From a bacterium SCSIO 12827 (GTDB taxonomy: Bacteria; Pseudomonadota; Alphaproteobacteria; Rhodospirillales; Casp-alpha2): a stretch of DNA of 64,000 nucleotides. Positions within the stretch are counted from its first letter, which is position 1. Each line of letters starts with the position of its first letter. The DNA is taken from positions 992,001 to 1,056,000 of the forward strand of contig CP073746.1 of assembly GCA_024397995.1 (NCBI GenBank), written 5' to 3'. The notes under the pieces were generated by a model. It saw only the letters and a list, made by a program, of their open reading frames with translations. It was not told where the DNA came from and searched no databases. This document shows, piece by piece, positions 8,560 to 17,421 of this stretch. The translations under genes and the position numbers were made by a program.

Positions 8560-9033
8560 ATGTCCAAGAAATATACGACACCATTCGTGGCGGCGGTGGT
8601 CGGTGGCGCGGTTCTGTCACTGGCGGCGGTCTGTGCCCAGCCGGTATCTGCGGGCACGGTCGAAGTCGCGGCCATGACCGAAATGAAAGACCCGCTGACC
8701 AAACAACCCGGCGATGCGGCCAAGGGCAAAGGGATCTTCTCGAACCGCAAGCTCGGCAACTGCCTGGCCTGCCACAAGCTGGAAGCCATGAAGGAACAGC
8801 CGTTCCACGGCGAAGTCGGCCCGCCCCTTGATGGCGTCGCCTCGCGCTATTCCGTGGCCGAGCTGCGTCTGCGTTTGGTTGATCCCAAGGCAGTGAACCC
8901 GGAAACCATCATGCCCTCCTTCTATAAGTCCGAGGGGTTCCACCGGGTGCTCAAGAAATTTGCCGGCAAGTCGATCCTGGAAGCACAGCAGATCGAAGAT
9001 CTGCTCGCCTATCTGGCGACCCTTAAGGAATAG
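8560..9033 (+). CDS. soxX: SoxX, c-type cytochrome subunit of SoxXA
   Basis: Periplasmic monohaem cytochrome of 157 residues. A signal peptide (about 1-32) is followed by haem site CLACH (Cys68-His72) and a Met ligand in TIMPSFY (Met118); the C-terminal segment QIEDLLAYLATL is typical of SoxX. With SoxA it oxidatively joins thiosulfate to the SoxY carrier Cys and takes the electrons. The start is ATG 8560; an in-frame ATG at 8449 lies inside the AT-rich operator region and would add a non-signal extension. First gene of soxXYZA. Confidence 0.93.
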   Translation: MSKKYTTPFVAAVVGGAVLSLAAVCAQPVSAGTVEVAAMTEMKDPLTKQPGDAAKGKGIFSNRKLGNCLACHKLEAMKEQPFHGEVGPPLDGVASRYSVAELRLRLVDPKAVNPETIMPSFYKSEGFHRVLKKFAGKSILEAQQIEDLLAYLATLKE

Positions 9034-9092
9034 GCCGCGCTTGGCGGCACGGCGCCGATATCTTGGTTTTCTGTAACAAGGACTGAAGAAAA

Positions 9093-9563
9093 ATGACTGA
9101 AACGCAACTCACCCTCTCGCGGCGGCAGGCACTCAAGGGCGCGTCCGCCTTTGCGCTGACCCTGATGGCCGCGGGGCTTCTGGCCCCGGGCGCGCATGCC
9201 GATGCCGCGGCGGTCGACGAAGCCATCAAGAAACTGGTCAAGGGCACGCCGGAAGAAGGAAAGATCAAGCTCGATCTGCCGCAGATCGCCGAGAACGGCA
9301 ATACCGTTCCCGTCGCTTTCGAGGTCGAAAGCCCGATGACCAAGGACGACTACGTGAAGAACGTCCATCTGTTCGCCGAAGGCAATCCGACGCCGAGCGT
9401 GGCCAGCTTCCACTTCACGCCGCAGTCCGGCATCGCGCGGGCGTCCACCCGCATGCGCATGGCGGGCACGCAGAACGTGGTCGTGGTCGCGGAAATGAGC
9501 AACGGCAAGGTCTATATGGCCAAGCAGCAGGTCAAGGTCACCATCGGCGGCTGCGGCGGCTGA
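9093..9563 (+). CDS. soxY: SoxY, sulfur-carrier protein
   Basis: Exported carrier of 156 residues with a Tat signal (SRRQALKGASAFALT) and the diagnostic C-terminal swinging arm GGCGG (Cys154), to which sulfur intermediates are covalently attached. The arm visits SoxXA, SoxB and SoxCD during thiosulfate oxidation. It is 59 bp after soxX and 21 bp before soxZ, its obligate partner. Tat export as a folded SoxYZ complex fits SoxZ lacking a signal. Confidence 0.95.
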   Translation: MTETQLTLSRRQALKGASAFALTLMAAGLLAPGAHADAAAVDEAIKKLVKGTPEEGKIKLDLPQIAENGNTVPVAFEVESPMTKDDYVKNVHLFAEGNPTPSVASFHFTPQSGIARASTRMRMAGTQNVVVVAEMSNGKVYMAKQQVKVTIGGCGG

Positions 9564-9584
9564 TCAGAGCATCGGAGAAAGAAA

Positions 9585-9911
9585 ATGTCAGACGTTAAAC
9601 CGCGCGTGCGAATCCCGAAATCGGCCAAAAAGGGCGAGGTCGTGGAGATCAAGTCTCTGATTGAGCACAAGATGGAAACCGGCCAGCGCAAGGGCAAGGA
9701 CGGCAACAAGATTCCACGCAAGATCATCAATCGATTCGAATGCAAGTTCAACGGCGCGACGGTGTTCGCCTCGGACTGGCATCCGGCGGTTTCGGCCAAC
9801 CCCTACCTGGCGTTCCATTTCCGCGCCGAGGAAAGCGGTGAGTTCGAATTCAAATGGATTGAAGACGGCGGCGCCGAATACACGAAGAAGGCAAAGATCA
9901 CGGTCTCCTGA
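9585..9911 (+). CDS. soxZ: SoxZ, sulfur-carrier partner of SoxY
   Basis: 108-residue protein without a signal peptide, starting MSDVKPRVRIPKSAKKGEVV, with the SoxZ segments IKSLIEHKMETGQRK and ADWHPAVSANPYL-like (here SDWHPAVSANPYLAF). It forms the beta-sandwich partner of SoxY and is thought to ride out with it through the Tat system. ATG is preceded by GGAGAAAG. Co-transcribed with soxY and soxA. Confidence 0.95.
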   Translation: MSDVKPRVRIPKSAKKGEVVEIKSLIEHKMETGQRKGKDGNKIPRKIINRFECKFNGATVFASDWHPAVSANPYLAFHFRAEESGEFEFKWIEDGGAEYTKKAKITVS

Positions 9912-9959
9912 CGCATCAATAACAACAATGTCAGGAGCGCGGAGAAAGGGATCCGAGTA

Positions 9960-10772
9960 ATGGGAATCAATCTAAGCAGATACGCGCTCTTCGGTCTGGC
10001 GCTTGCCTTGACCGCCGGCGTGGCGGCGAATGCCGTTGCCGACGAGAAAAAGAACTGGGGGGCCTATCAGGTCGAGGACCGGCGGTCCGGCTATACCTAC
10101 GCGGCGCCGGAAACGCGCGCCATGCAGGACGACAACTTCCAGAACCCCGGTATGCTCTGGGCCGAAATCGGCGAGGAACTGTGGAACAAGGTTGACGGAG
10201 AGGCGGGCAAGTCCTGCGCGTCCTGCCACAAGGGCCCGGAAAGTATGAAGGGTGTTGCCGTCAGCTATCCGAAGTATGTGGCCGAGAAGAAGAATCTGGA
10301 AAACCTGGAGCAGCGCATCAACCGCTGCCGCACGGACAACATGAAGGCCAAGGAGTGGAAGTACGAATCCAAGGAACTCCTGGGCATGACCGTGTTCGTG
10401 CGCCATCAGTCCCTGGGCATGCCCATGAACGTCAAGGTCGACGGCGAAGCCGCCCCCTTCTTCAAGAAGGGTGAGGAGTTCTACAACCAGCGCCGCGGCC
10501 AGCTCGACATGGCCTGCAAGCACTGCCACGAGGACTTCCCCGGCGCCCAGCTGCGCGCCAACGTCCTCAGCGAAGGGCAGGGCAACGGGTTCCCCGTGTA
10601 TCGCCTGAAATGGAACGGCGTCGGCTCGCTGCACCGTCGTTTCCGCGGCTGTAACAAGCAGGTGCGCTCGTCTGCCTATGGTTATGGCAGCGATGAGTAT
10701 CTGGCACTCGAACTTTACGTCATGTGGCGGGGCCGGGGTTTGCCGGTCGAAACGCCCGCCGTGCGTAACTGA
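9960..10772 (+). CDS. soxA: SoxA, di-haem c-type cytochrome
   Basis: 270-residue exported cytochrome (signal peptide about 1-27). Two haem sites are present: CASCH (Cys86-His90) and CKHCH (Cys186-His190). Likely axial thiolates are Cys123 (NRCRTD) and Cys231 (FRGCNKQ), the latter being the Cys that becomes persulfidated in SoxAX. It is therefore the di-haem form, unlike the single-haem SoxA of some bacteria. It pairs with SoxX to start thiosulfate oxidation on SoxY. A strong terminator follows 16 bp after the stop. Confidence 0.94.
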   Translation: MGINLSRYALFGLALALTAGVAANAVADEKKNWGAYQVEDRRSGYTYAAPETRAMQDDNFQNPGMLWAEIGEELWNKVDGEAGKSCASCHKGPESMKGVAVSYPKYVAEKKNLENLEQRINRCRTDNMKAKEWKYESKELLGMTVFVRHQSLGMPMNVKVDGEAAPFFKKGEEFYNQRRGQLDMACKHCHEDFPGAQLRANVLSEGQGNGFPVYRLKWNGVGSLHRRFRGCNKQVRSSAYGYGSDEYLALELYVMWRGRGLPVETPAVRN

Positions 10773-10788
10773 TATCACGCAGGTTCAA

Positions 10789-10832
10789 CGTCCGGAGGAA
10801 CGGTGTCCCCCGATCCTCCGGGCGTTTTTTTT
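10789..10832 (+). terminator. Rho-independent terminator between soxA and soxB
   Basis: CGTCCGGAGGA (10789-10799) pairs with TCCTCCGGGCG (10814-10824) and is followed by eight T. It ends the soxXYZA transcript or lowers read-through into soxB, which starts 50 bp later. Confidence 0.85.
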
Positions 10833-10882
10833 CTTTAATCGATTTTCGACCCCTATCTGAACATCAGTAAGCGGAGACGAAC

Positions 10883-12571
10883 GTGTTAAGTCGGCGTGAA
10901 TTCTTTCATCTGGCCGCCGCGACGGCGGCCCTGCCCGCAACGGCGCTGAACTTCCGGTCGGCCATGGCCAAGCAGAAGGTCATGCAACAGGACCTGTTGC
11001 AGTTCGACAGCCTTGGCCAAGTTACTTTGCTGCATTTCACCGACATGCACGCGCAGCTCGTCCCCATCTATTTTCGCGAGCCGACCGTCAACCTGGGCGT
11101 CGGCGAGGTCCGTGGCCTGCCGCCGCACATCACGGGCAAGGATTTCCTGCACAAGTACGGCATCGGGCCCGGCACGCCGGAAGCCTATGCCCTGACCGAT
11201 CAGGACTTCACCTCGATGGCCAAGTCCTACGGCAAGGTCGGCGGGGTCGACCGCATGGCGACCCTGGTCAAGGCGATCCGCGCTGAACGCCCCGATAACA
11301 CCCTGTTGCTGGACGGCGGCGATACCTGGCAGGGCTCCTATACGTCGTTGAAGACCGGCGGCGCCGACATGGTCGACGTGCAGAACGCACTGGGCATCGA
11401 CGCGATGACCGCGCATTGGGAATTCACCTATGGCGTGGATCGGGTGAAGGAACTGCAGGACAGCCTGAATTTCCCGTTCCTGGCGTCCAACGTGCGCGAC
11501 ACGGAATGGCAGGAAGACGTGTTCGAGGCGATCAAGTATTTCGATAAGGGCGGGGTGAAAGTCGCCGTGATCGGCCAAGCCTTCCCCTATACGCCGATCG
11601 CCAACCCGCGGTACCTCATGCCCAATTGGTCCTTCGGCATTAACGAGGACAACATGAAAAAACGGGTCGCCGACGCCCAGGCGGCGGGGGCGGACCTGAT
11701 CGTTCTGCTGTCCCACAACGGTTTCGACGTGGACCGCAAGCTGGCATCCCGCGTGACCGGCATCGACGTGATCCTGACCGGTCATACCCACGATGCCCTG
11801 CCGGCGCCGGTGAAGGTCGGCAATACCCTGTTGATCGCCTCGGGCAGCCACGGCAAGTTCCTGTCGCGCCTGGACCTCAAGGTCGAGGGCAAGAAGGTGA
11901 CGGATTACAATTTCCGTCTGATCCCCGTGTTCTCCGACGTCATCGATCCGGACAAGGACATGGCGGCGTTGGTGCAGAAGATCCGCGAACCTCACATGGC
12001 GGAAATCAGCCGCGAACTGGGCCATACGGAAGACCTTCTGTACCGCCGCGGCAATTTCAACGGCACCTTCGACGACGTCATCTGTCAGGCGTTGTTGGCC
12101 GAACGGGACGCGGAAATCGCGTTGTCCCCGGGCTTCCGCTGGGGGGCTTCGTTGCTGCCGGGACAGGCGATCACGGTCGATGACGTGCATCACCACACGT
12201 CCATCACCTATCCCAATGTCTATCGCACGGAGATGACGGGCGAGTTCTTGAAGACGATCCTGGAAGATGTCGCCGACAACCTGTTCAATGCCGATCCCTA
12301 TTATCAGCAGGGTGGCGACATGGTGCGCGTTGGCGGCATGTCCTACACCATCGACATCAACAAGAAGATCGGCTCGCGCATTTCCAACATGACCTCGCTG
12401 AAAACCGCCACGGCCATTGATCCGTCGAAAAAGTACGTGGTCGCCGGCTGGGCCTCGGTCAACGAAGGCACGGAAGGCCCGCCTGCCTACGATCTGGTCG
12501 CGGGCTACATTCAGAACCAGAAGGTCGTCAAGGTGCCCGACAACCAGACGGTCAAGGTCGTCGGCGCCTGA
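10883..12571 (+). CDS. soxB: SoxB, S-sulfosulfanyl-SoxY sulfohydrolase
   Basis: 562-residue di-manganese enzyme of the 5'-nucleotidase superfamily that releases sulfate from thiosulfonate-loaded SoxY in the periplasm. It has a Tat leader (SRREFFHLAAATAALPAT), metal motifs LLHFTDMHAQL, LLDGGDTWQGS and ILTGHTHD, and the SoxB-specific MTAHWEFTYG in place of the GNHE motif. Length matches the family (~560). Start is GTG 10883 with GGAG seven bases upstream. It is separated from soxA by a terminator, so it may have its own promoter; ccdA follows 41 bp later. Confidence 0.95.
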   Translation: MLSRREFFHLAAATAALPATALNFRSAMAKQKVMQQDLLQFDSLGQVTLLHFTDMHAQLVPIYFREPTVNLGVGEVRGLPPHITGKDFLHKYGIGPGTPEAYALTDQDFTSMAKSYGKVGGVDRMATLVKAIRAERPDNTLLLDGGDTWQGSYTSLKTGGADMVDVQNALGIDAMTAHWEFTYGVDRVKELQDSLNFPFLASNVRDTEWQEDVFEAIKYFDKGGVKVAVIGQAFPYTPIANPRYLMPNWSFGINEDNMKKRVADAQAAGADLIVLLSHNGFDVDRKLASRVTGIDVILTGHTHDALPAPVKVGNTLLIASGSHGKFLSRLDLKVEGKKVTDYNFRLIPVFSDVIDPDKDMAALVQKIREPHMAEISRELGHTEDLLYRRGNFNGTFDDVICQALLAERDAEIALSPGFRWGASLLPGQAITVDDVHHHTSITYPNVYRTEMTGEFLKTILEDVADNLFNADPYYQQGGDMVRVGGMSYTIDINKKIGSRISNMTSLKTATAIDPSKKYVVAGWASVNEGTEGPPAYDLVAGYIQNQKVVKVPDNQTVKVVGA

Positions 12572-12612
12572 CCAGCGGCAGACGGATGACCAACAAGGAT
12601 TGAACGACGGCC

Positions 12613-13350
12613 ATGGACGTTTCCTACGGTGGCGCCTTTCTGGCGGGATTGCTGAGTTTCCTGTCGCCCTGCGTGTTGCCGCTGGTGCCGCCTTATCTGT
12701 GTTTCCTGGCCGGGACCACGTTCCAGGCTCTGGAGGCCCAGGGGGCGGGGGCCGACCGCGCGGCGCTGGCCCGCGTGCGTTGGACCGCGCTGGCTTTCGT
12801 TCTGGGGTTCTCGACCGTGTTCGTCGGCATGGGGGCGACGGCGTCTGCCGTCGGCCAACTGATCGCCGAGTATCACGCGACCTTTTCCAAGATCGCGGGC
12901 GGAATCATCATCCTTCTGGGGCTGCAGTTTCTGGGGGTGTTCCGCCTTGGTTTCCTGCAGCGCGACGCCAGGTTCGAAGGCCCCAAGAAACCCATGGGCG
13001 TGGTCGGCGCCTATCTGGTGGGGCTTGCCTTCGCCTTCGGCTGGACGCCCTGTGTCGGACCCGTTCTGGCGGCGATTTTGATGGTTGCTGCGGGCGGTGA
13101 CGGGCCGTGGTCGGGGGCATCGTTGCTGGCCATCTATTCGGCGGGCATCGGCCTGCCGTTCCTGGCGGCCGCCTTTGCGGTCGGGCCGTTCCTGGGTTTC
13201 ATGAAACGCTTCCGTCGCCATATGGGCATGGTGGAAAAGGCCATGGGCCTGTTCCTGGTGGTGACCGGGGTGCTGTTCCTGACGGGCAGTGTGTCGGAAA
13301 TCGCCAACTGGCTTCTCAACACCTTCCCCAGCCTGGGCAAGATCGGCTAG
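12613..13350 (+). CDS. soxV: CcdA/SoxV-type thiol electron transporter
   Basis: Six-helix membrane protein of 245 residues, DsbD-gamma/CcdA family. Conserved redox Cys sit in LLSFLSPCVLPLVPPY (Cys20) and FGWTPCVGPVLAA (about Cys143), the pair that moves electrons from cytoplasmic thioredoxin across the membrane. In sox loci this protein (SoxV) reduces periplasmic thioredoxins of the SoxW/SoxS kind, both encoded here. It follows soxB by 41 bp. A role in cytochrome c maturation is also possible. Confidence 0.88.
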   Translation: MDVSYGGAFLAGLLSFLSPCVLPLVPPYLCFLAGTTFQALEAQGAGADRAALARVRWTALAFVLGFSTVFVGMGATASAVGQLIAEYHATFSKIAGGIIILLGLQFLGVFRLGFLQRDARFEGPKKPMGVVGAYLVGLAFAFGWTPCVGPVLAAILMVAAGGDGPWSGASLLAIYSAGIGLPFLAAAFAVGPFLGFMKRFRRHMGMVEKAMGLFLVVTGVLFLTGSVSEIANWLLNTFPSLGKIG

Positions 13351-13368
13351 CCGCCATCGCCCGGCCGC

Positions 13369-14100
13369 TTACCCCAGCTTGAAGAACAGAATACGGTCGA
13401 AGGACCGCAGTTCGCGCAGGATGTTGACCACGCCGAGCGGGTCCTTCCTTTCGACCGCTGCCGGCATCGACGAGATTGAGGCGTCGGCGCCGTCGTAAAT
13501 GCGTTTGAAGTCGGCGGCTTTTTGGTAGTGGGCGGGGGCCATGGCGCGGCAGGTGCGCAGGATGTCGCGGTATTTCAGAGCGGCCTGCATGACGGTGTCG
13601 GCGGTCCCGGGAACCGTGAAGTCCGGCCGGTCGTGGCGCCATTTAAACAGAAAATCCATGTGCCGGTTCAGGTCGGTGACGCATTCGGAATAGCCCTTGC
13701 GCCCGGCCCGGTCCCGCAACCCATAGATCAGGTCGCGCACGGGGGCCAGTTCCTGGCGGGCTTCCTTGCCCTTTTCCTCATCCAGCAGATCGGCGCCTTT
13801 GGAAATGCGGGCTGTGATGTTCTTCAGATCGTCCGCGAACCGGCTGTCCTTGGCATAGGGCGGGGGCGGAGTGGTGCCGTATTTGGCGAAAATCTCATCC
13901 CACACGGCTTGGGCCTGGCGCAGTTCGATCCCGGCCAGGGCTGCGTTGCCGGTGCGGGCATAGAACAGCGCGGCGCGGTAGCCGCCTTGGGCTTCGTCGA
14001 TCAGGGAATCGAATTCCCCGGCATCCGCCGCCAGGGCCGGCCTGGGCGCGGCCAGCAACAGGCAGAACGCCGCGACGATAAAACTTATTCTTGAAATCAC
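13369..14100 (-). CDS. Exported protein of unknown function inside the sox cluster
   Basis: About 243 residues with a signal peptide (VISRISFIVAAFCLLLAAP, cleavage near ALA-A), then a mostly helical, charged mature protein with one Cys (SECVTDLN) and no haem motif. I do not recognise a family. Start is GTG 14100, preceded by AGGAAGGA at ten bases; a longer frame from 14160 lacks support. It is divergent from the soxW-like gene with an ATTC-N8-GAAT inverted repeat between them and converges on the ccdA-like gene. A periplasmic helical-bundle protein tied to sulfur oxidation is a guess from location. Confidence 0.7.
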   Translation of the reverse strand: MISRISFIVAAFCLLLAAPRPALAADAGEFDSLIDEAQGGYRAALFYARTGNAALAGIELRQAQAVWDEIFAKYGTTPPPPYAKDSRFADDLKNITARISKGADLLDEEKGKEARQELAPVRDLIYGLRDRAGRKGYSECVTDLNRHMDFLFKWRHDRPDFTVPGTADTVMQAALKYRDILRTCRAMAPAHYQKAADFKRIYDGADASISSMPAAVERKDPLGVVNILRELRSFDRILFFKLG

Positions 14101-14157
14101 GGTTATGGTTTCCTTCCTATAGCGTCTTGCCAGACCACGGCCCATGCGGTCAATATG

Positions 14158-14175
14158 CATTCAACAAAACGAATG
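14158..14175. promoter_or_regulatory. ATTC-N8-GAAT inverted repeat, putative SoxR operator
   Basis: CATTC (14158-14162) and GAATG (14171-14175) flank eight bases. This matches, as I recall it, the operator form of persulfide-sensing ArsR proteins (SqrR/BigR). SoxR encoded at 17422 has the matching Cys pair. It lies between divergent starts at 14100 and 14188. Confidence 0.5.
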
Positions 14176-14187
14176 TGAGGTGCCGCC

Positions 14188-14847
14188 TTGGCATCAAGAC
14201 AAGAGGACATCCGATCAGTGACTACCCGGCGACGTTTCAACGGATGGACCATGGGCGTTATCGGCGCCTTGGCCCTGACCTGTCTGACCTTGGGTGGGGC
14301 GCGTCCGGCCGCCGCCGCGACCATCGGCGCCGACGGCCTGATGACCGAGCCCTGGTTCCTCAATTCCTTCATGATCCTGAAGGAAGACCTGGAAGAAGCG
14401 GCCCAGGCGGGCAAGCGGTTCGCCGTCATCTTTTCTCTCGAAGGCTGTCCCTATTGCCGGGAAATGCACGAGGTCAATTTCGCCCGCAAGGACATCAGCG
14501 ATTTCGTGCGCGCCAATTTCAACATCCTGCAGATCAACATCATCGGCTCGCGCATGGTGACCGATTTCGACGGCGAGGAGTTGTCGGAAAAGAAACTGGC
14601 CGAGAAATGGGGCGTGCGTTTCACACCGACCACCATCTTTTTTCCTACGCTCGACAAATTGCCGGCGGGGGTGTCGGGCAAGAAGGCCGAGATCGCCCGC
14701 ATGCCCGGTTACATGAAACCGTTCCACTTTATGTCCATGTACCAGTTCGTCCAGGAACAGGCCTATCTGAACGGTAAGTTCGGGCCCTATGTGCGGAAAA
14801 AGATCAACGTCCTGAAAAGCGCCGGGAAATCGCCGGAAAATTGGTGA
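14188..14847 (+). CDS. soxW: SoxW-like periplasmic thioredoxin
   Basis: 219-residue exported thioredoxin-fold protein. A twin-arginine-like N-region (TTRRRFNGW) and hydrophobic stretch (to about residue 44) precede the fold; the active site is GCPYC (Cys87, Cys90), followed by the cis-Pro region FTPTTIFFP. SoxW-type proteins accept electrons from SoxV/CcdA and reduce Sox-cycle thiols. The TTG start at 14188 has GAGG eight bases upstream; GTG 14218 is an alternative that keeps the twin arginines. Divergent from the unknown exported protein. Confidence 0.78.
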   Translation: MASRQEDIRSVTTRRRFNGWTMGVIGALALTCLTLGGARPAAAATIGADGLMTEPWFLNSFMILKEDLEEAAQAGKRFAVIFSLEGCPYCREMHEVNFARKDISDFVRANFNILQINIIGSRMVTDFDGEELSEKKLAEKWGVRFTPTTIFFPTLDKLPAGVSGKKAEIARMPGYMKPFHFMSMYQFVQEQAYLNGKFGPYVRKKINVLKSAGKSPENW

Positions 14848-14885
14848 TTTTCCCAAAGTTTTTCACCGCCTCGCCCTGGACAACA

Positions 14886-14911
14886 TATTCATAAAATATA
14901 TAATGTGAATT
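14886..14911. promoter_or_regulatory. AT-rich putative operator upstream of soxCD
   Basis: ATTCA (14887-14891) faces TGAAT (14906-14910) around an A/T core. The layout resembles the elements at 4214, 6544 and 8429 (reverse). It lies ~65 bp before soxC, so soxCD probably has a separate promoter. Confidence 0.45.
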
Positions 14912-14977
14912 CCATCATTGAGCAGGTGACGCCGCCATTCGGGCGGGGCCGCCCCATAATTCTTGGAGCGCGCATTA

Positions 14978-16303
14978 ATGAACAAGACCAAACCGCCGGC
15001 AAAGCCGGGGAACATCCAAATCCCATCCATCGATCAGCCGACCGATACCGGCCGCCGCAGGGCGCTTCTGGCCGGGCTTGGGGCCGCCGGCGGGGCCGCT
15101 GCCGCGGGCCTGATGACGCCCAGCCGCGCGTTGGCCGACCCGGCCAACCTGCCGCCGAATGTGGCCGATTGGTCGAAGGTCCTGGGGCCGGGCGTCGATG
15201 TTGCGCCTTACGGCATGCCTTCCAAGTTCGAAAAGACCGTCATTCGCCGTTATGTCGACTGGCTGACCGCGACCCCGGAAAGTTCCATCAACTTCACGCC
15301 GCTTTACGCCCTGGACGGCATGGTCACACCGAATGGATTGTGTTTCGAACGCCACCACGGCGGCGTCGCCGAGGTCATCCCCGACGACTACCGCCTGATG
15401 ATCCACGGCATGGTCGACCGGCCCCTGGTCTTTACCTATCAGGATCTCAAGCGTTTCCCGCCGCAAAGCCGGTTCTATTTTCTGGAGTGCGCCGCCAACG
15501 GCGGTATGGAATGGCGCGGCGCGCAGTTGAACGGCGTGCAATTCACCCATGGCATGGTTCATTGCGTGCAATACACGGGCGTGCCGCTGCGCACTCTGCT
15601 GGAAGAAGCCGGCATCAAGCCCAAGGCCAAATGGCTGCTGGTCGAAGGCGGGGATTCGGCGGGGATGAACCGCTCCCTGCCGCTGGACAAGGCCTTGGAC
15701 GACTGCATGGTCGTCTATTCCATGAATGGCGAGCGCCTGCGCGCCGAACAGGGTTATCCCATCCGCCTTGTGGTGCCCGGGTTTGAAGGCAACATGTGGG
15801 TGAAATGGTTGCGCCGCATCGAAGTCGGTGACGGCGCCTGGATGGCCCGCGAGGAAACGTCGAAGTACACCGACCTCATGCCCGACGGCCGGGCGCGGCG
15901 GTTTACCTGGGAAATGGACGCCAAGTCGGTGATTACCAGCCCGTGTCCCGAACTGCCGTGCAAGCAGAAGGGCCCGCAGGTCATCAAGGGCATCGCCTGG
16001 TCGGGACGTGGCAAGATCGCCCGTGTCGACGTCACCGTGGACGGCGGTCGCAACTGGCATCAGGCACGTTTGGAAGACCCGATCCTGCCGAAATGCCTGA
16101 CCCGCTTTTACCTCGACGGTTGGTCGTGGGACGGGAACCCGGCCTACCTGCAAAGCCGCGCCATCGACGAAACCGGTTATGTGCAGCCGGAAATGGCGGC
16201 GCTTCAGGCCGTGCGCGGGGTGAATTCCATCTACCACAACAACGCCATCCAGACGTGGCGCATCAATCCGACCGGGGAGGTGGAAAATGTCCGCTTGGCG
16301 TAA
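14978..16303 (+). CDS. soxC: SoxC, molybdopterin sulfane dehydrogenase subunit
   Basis: 441-residue exported protein of the sulfite oxidase family. A Tat signal ([17 protein letters not shown], about 23-40) is followed by the Mo-binding domain with ligand Cys171 in FLECAANGG, and a C-terminal Mo-co dimerisation domain. With SoxD it oxidises the SoxY-bound sulfane sulfur by six electrons, so thiosulfate can go to sulfate without sulfur globules. ATG 14978 has GGAG nine bases upstream; an earlier GTG-like start at 14963 overlaps that site. The stop lies inside soxD (17-bp overlap). Confidence 0.94.
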   Translation: MNKTKPPAKPGNIQIPSIDQPTDTGRRRALLAGLGAAGGAAAAGLMTPSRALADPANLPPNVADWSKVLGPGVDVAPYGMPSKFEKTVIRRYVDWLTATPESSINFTPLYALDGMVTPNGLCFERHHGGVAEVIPDDYRLMIHGMVDRPLVFTYQDLKRFPPQSRFYFLECAANGGMEWRGAQLNGVQFTHGMVHCVQYTGVPLRTLLEEAGIKPKAKWLLVEGGDSAGMNRSLPLDKALDDCMVVYSMNGERLRAEQGYPIRLVVPGFEGNMWVKWLRRIEVGDGAWMAREETSKYTDLMPDGRARRFTWEMDAKSVITSPCPELPCKQKGPQVIKGIAWSGRGKIARVDVTVDGGRNWHQARLEDPILPKCLTRFYLDGWSWDGNPAYLQSRAIDETGYVQPEMAALQAVRGVNSIYHNNAIQTWRINPTGEVENVRLA

Positions 16304-17357
16304 CCTTACCCTCACCACCGTCGCAACGGCCGGGCTTCTCGCCCTGTCGACGGTCCCGGGCCATGCGGCCGACCGCAAGTTTCCCCAATTGGGCGCCCCC
16401 GCGACCCCGGAACAGATCCAGGCCTGGGACATCGACGTTCGTCCCGACGGGCTGGGGGCTCCTCCGGGATCGGGCACGGCGCCCCAGGGCGAAAAGGTCT
16501 ACATCGAAAAATGCGCCGCCTGTCACGGCGATTTCGGCGAAGCGCGGGGTCGCTACCCGGTGTTGGTCGGCGGCCATGGCACGATGAAGGACGACCGTCC
16601 GGAAAAGACCGTGGGCAGCTACTGGCCCTATGCCTCGACCATTTTCGATTACATCAAGCGGGCCATGCCTTTCGGTGAAGCCCAGACTCTGACCAATGAC
16701 GAGGTTTATGCCCTGACCGCGTTTCTGCTCAACATGAACGACGTGGTTGACTCATCGTTCGTGCTCGATGCCTCCAACATCGGCAAGATCGAGATGCCCA
16801 ACGCCAAGAACTTCTTTGACGACCCGCGCCCCGACGGCCAGACCGTCAAGGTGGCGGCTCTGTGCATGAAGGACTGCAAGCCCGAGGTGAAAGTCATCGG
16901 CCGCGCCAAGGTCATCGATGTGACGCCGGATAAGGGCGGTGTGGCGGCCATGGCCGCAGCCGCGCCGGCGGCGAAAACGGAAGCGACGCAGGTCGCGGCA
17001 TCTGCCCAACCTGCGGGCGATCCTGATGCCGGCAAGAAGGTGTTCCGCAAATGCGCCGCCTGCCATGTCATCGACAGTGCGGCGAACAAGATGGGCCCGT
17101 CGTTGAAGGGCATTCTGGGCCGCACGGCGGGTTCCGTCGACGGCTTCAAGTATTCCAAGGCGTTTCAGGCGGCCAACGACAAAGGCCTGAAATGGACCGA
17201 CGACGCCCTCAAGGCTTTCGTCGCGGACCCCAAGGACTTCGTGAAGGACCGGATCGGTGCTGACAAGGGCCGCACCCGCATGGCCTTCCCAGGCCTGCGC
17301 AAGGAACAGGATGTCGAAGACCTGCTGGCCTTCATGAAGGCCGCCGGCGGCGAATAA
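16287..17357 (+). CDS. soxD: SoxD, di-haem c-type cytochrome of sulfane dehydrogenase
   Basis: 356-residue exported cytochrome that takes electrons from SoxC. Signal peptide about 1-27; haem sites CAACH at Cys76-His80 and again at Cys256-His260, linked by an Ala/Pro-rich stretch (about 218-245). The second domain is a typical small class I cytochrome ([11 protein letters not shown], then a Met in RMAFPGL). It overlaps soxC by 17 bp, so the two are translationally coupled, fitting their 1:1 complex. A hairpin follows. Confidence 0.93.
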   Translation: MSAWRNLTLTTVATAGLLALSTVPGHAADRKFPQLGAPATPEQIQAWDIDVRPDGLGAPPGSGTAPQGEKVYIEKCAACHGDFGEARGRYPVLVGGHGTMKDDRPEKTVGSYWPYASTIFDYIKRAMPFGEAQTLTNDEVYALTAFLLNMNDVVDSSFVLDASNIGKIEMPNAKNFFDDPRPDGQTVKVAALCMKDCKPEVKVIGRAKVIDVTPDKGGVAAMAAAAPAAKTEATQVAASAQPAGDPDAGKKVFRKCAACHVIDSAANKMGPSLKGILGRTAGSVDGFKYSKAFQAANDKGLKWTDDALKAFVADPKDFVKDRIGADKGRTRMAFPGLRKEQDVEDLLAFMKAAGGE

Positions 17358-17370
17358 TCCGCATGGAAAA

Positions 17371-17396
17371 CCCCCGGGCGGTCCGCCGCTCGGGGG
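17371..17396. terminator. Hairpin between converging soxD and soxR
   Basis: CCCCCG (17371-17376) pairs with CGGGGG (17391-17396) with extra G-C pairing inside (GCGG/CCGC). No long T run follows, so it is a probable but not classical terminator for either gene. Confidence 0.5.
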
Positions 17397-17421
17397 CTTC
17401 ATCTTAATCGGGAATGGTCCG

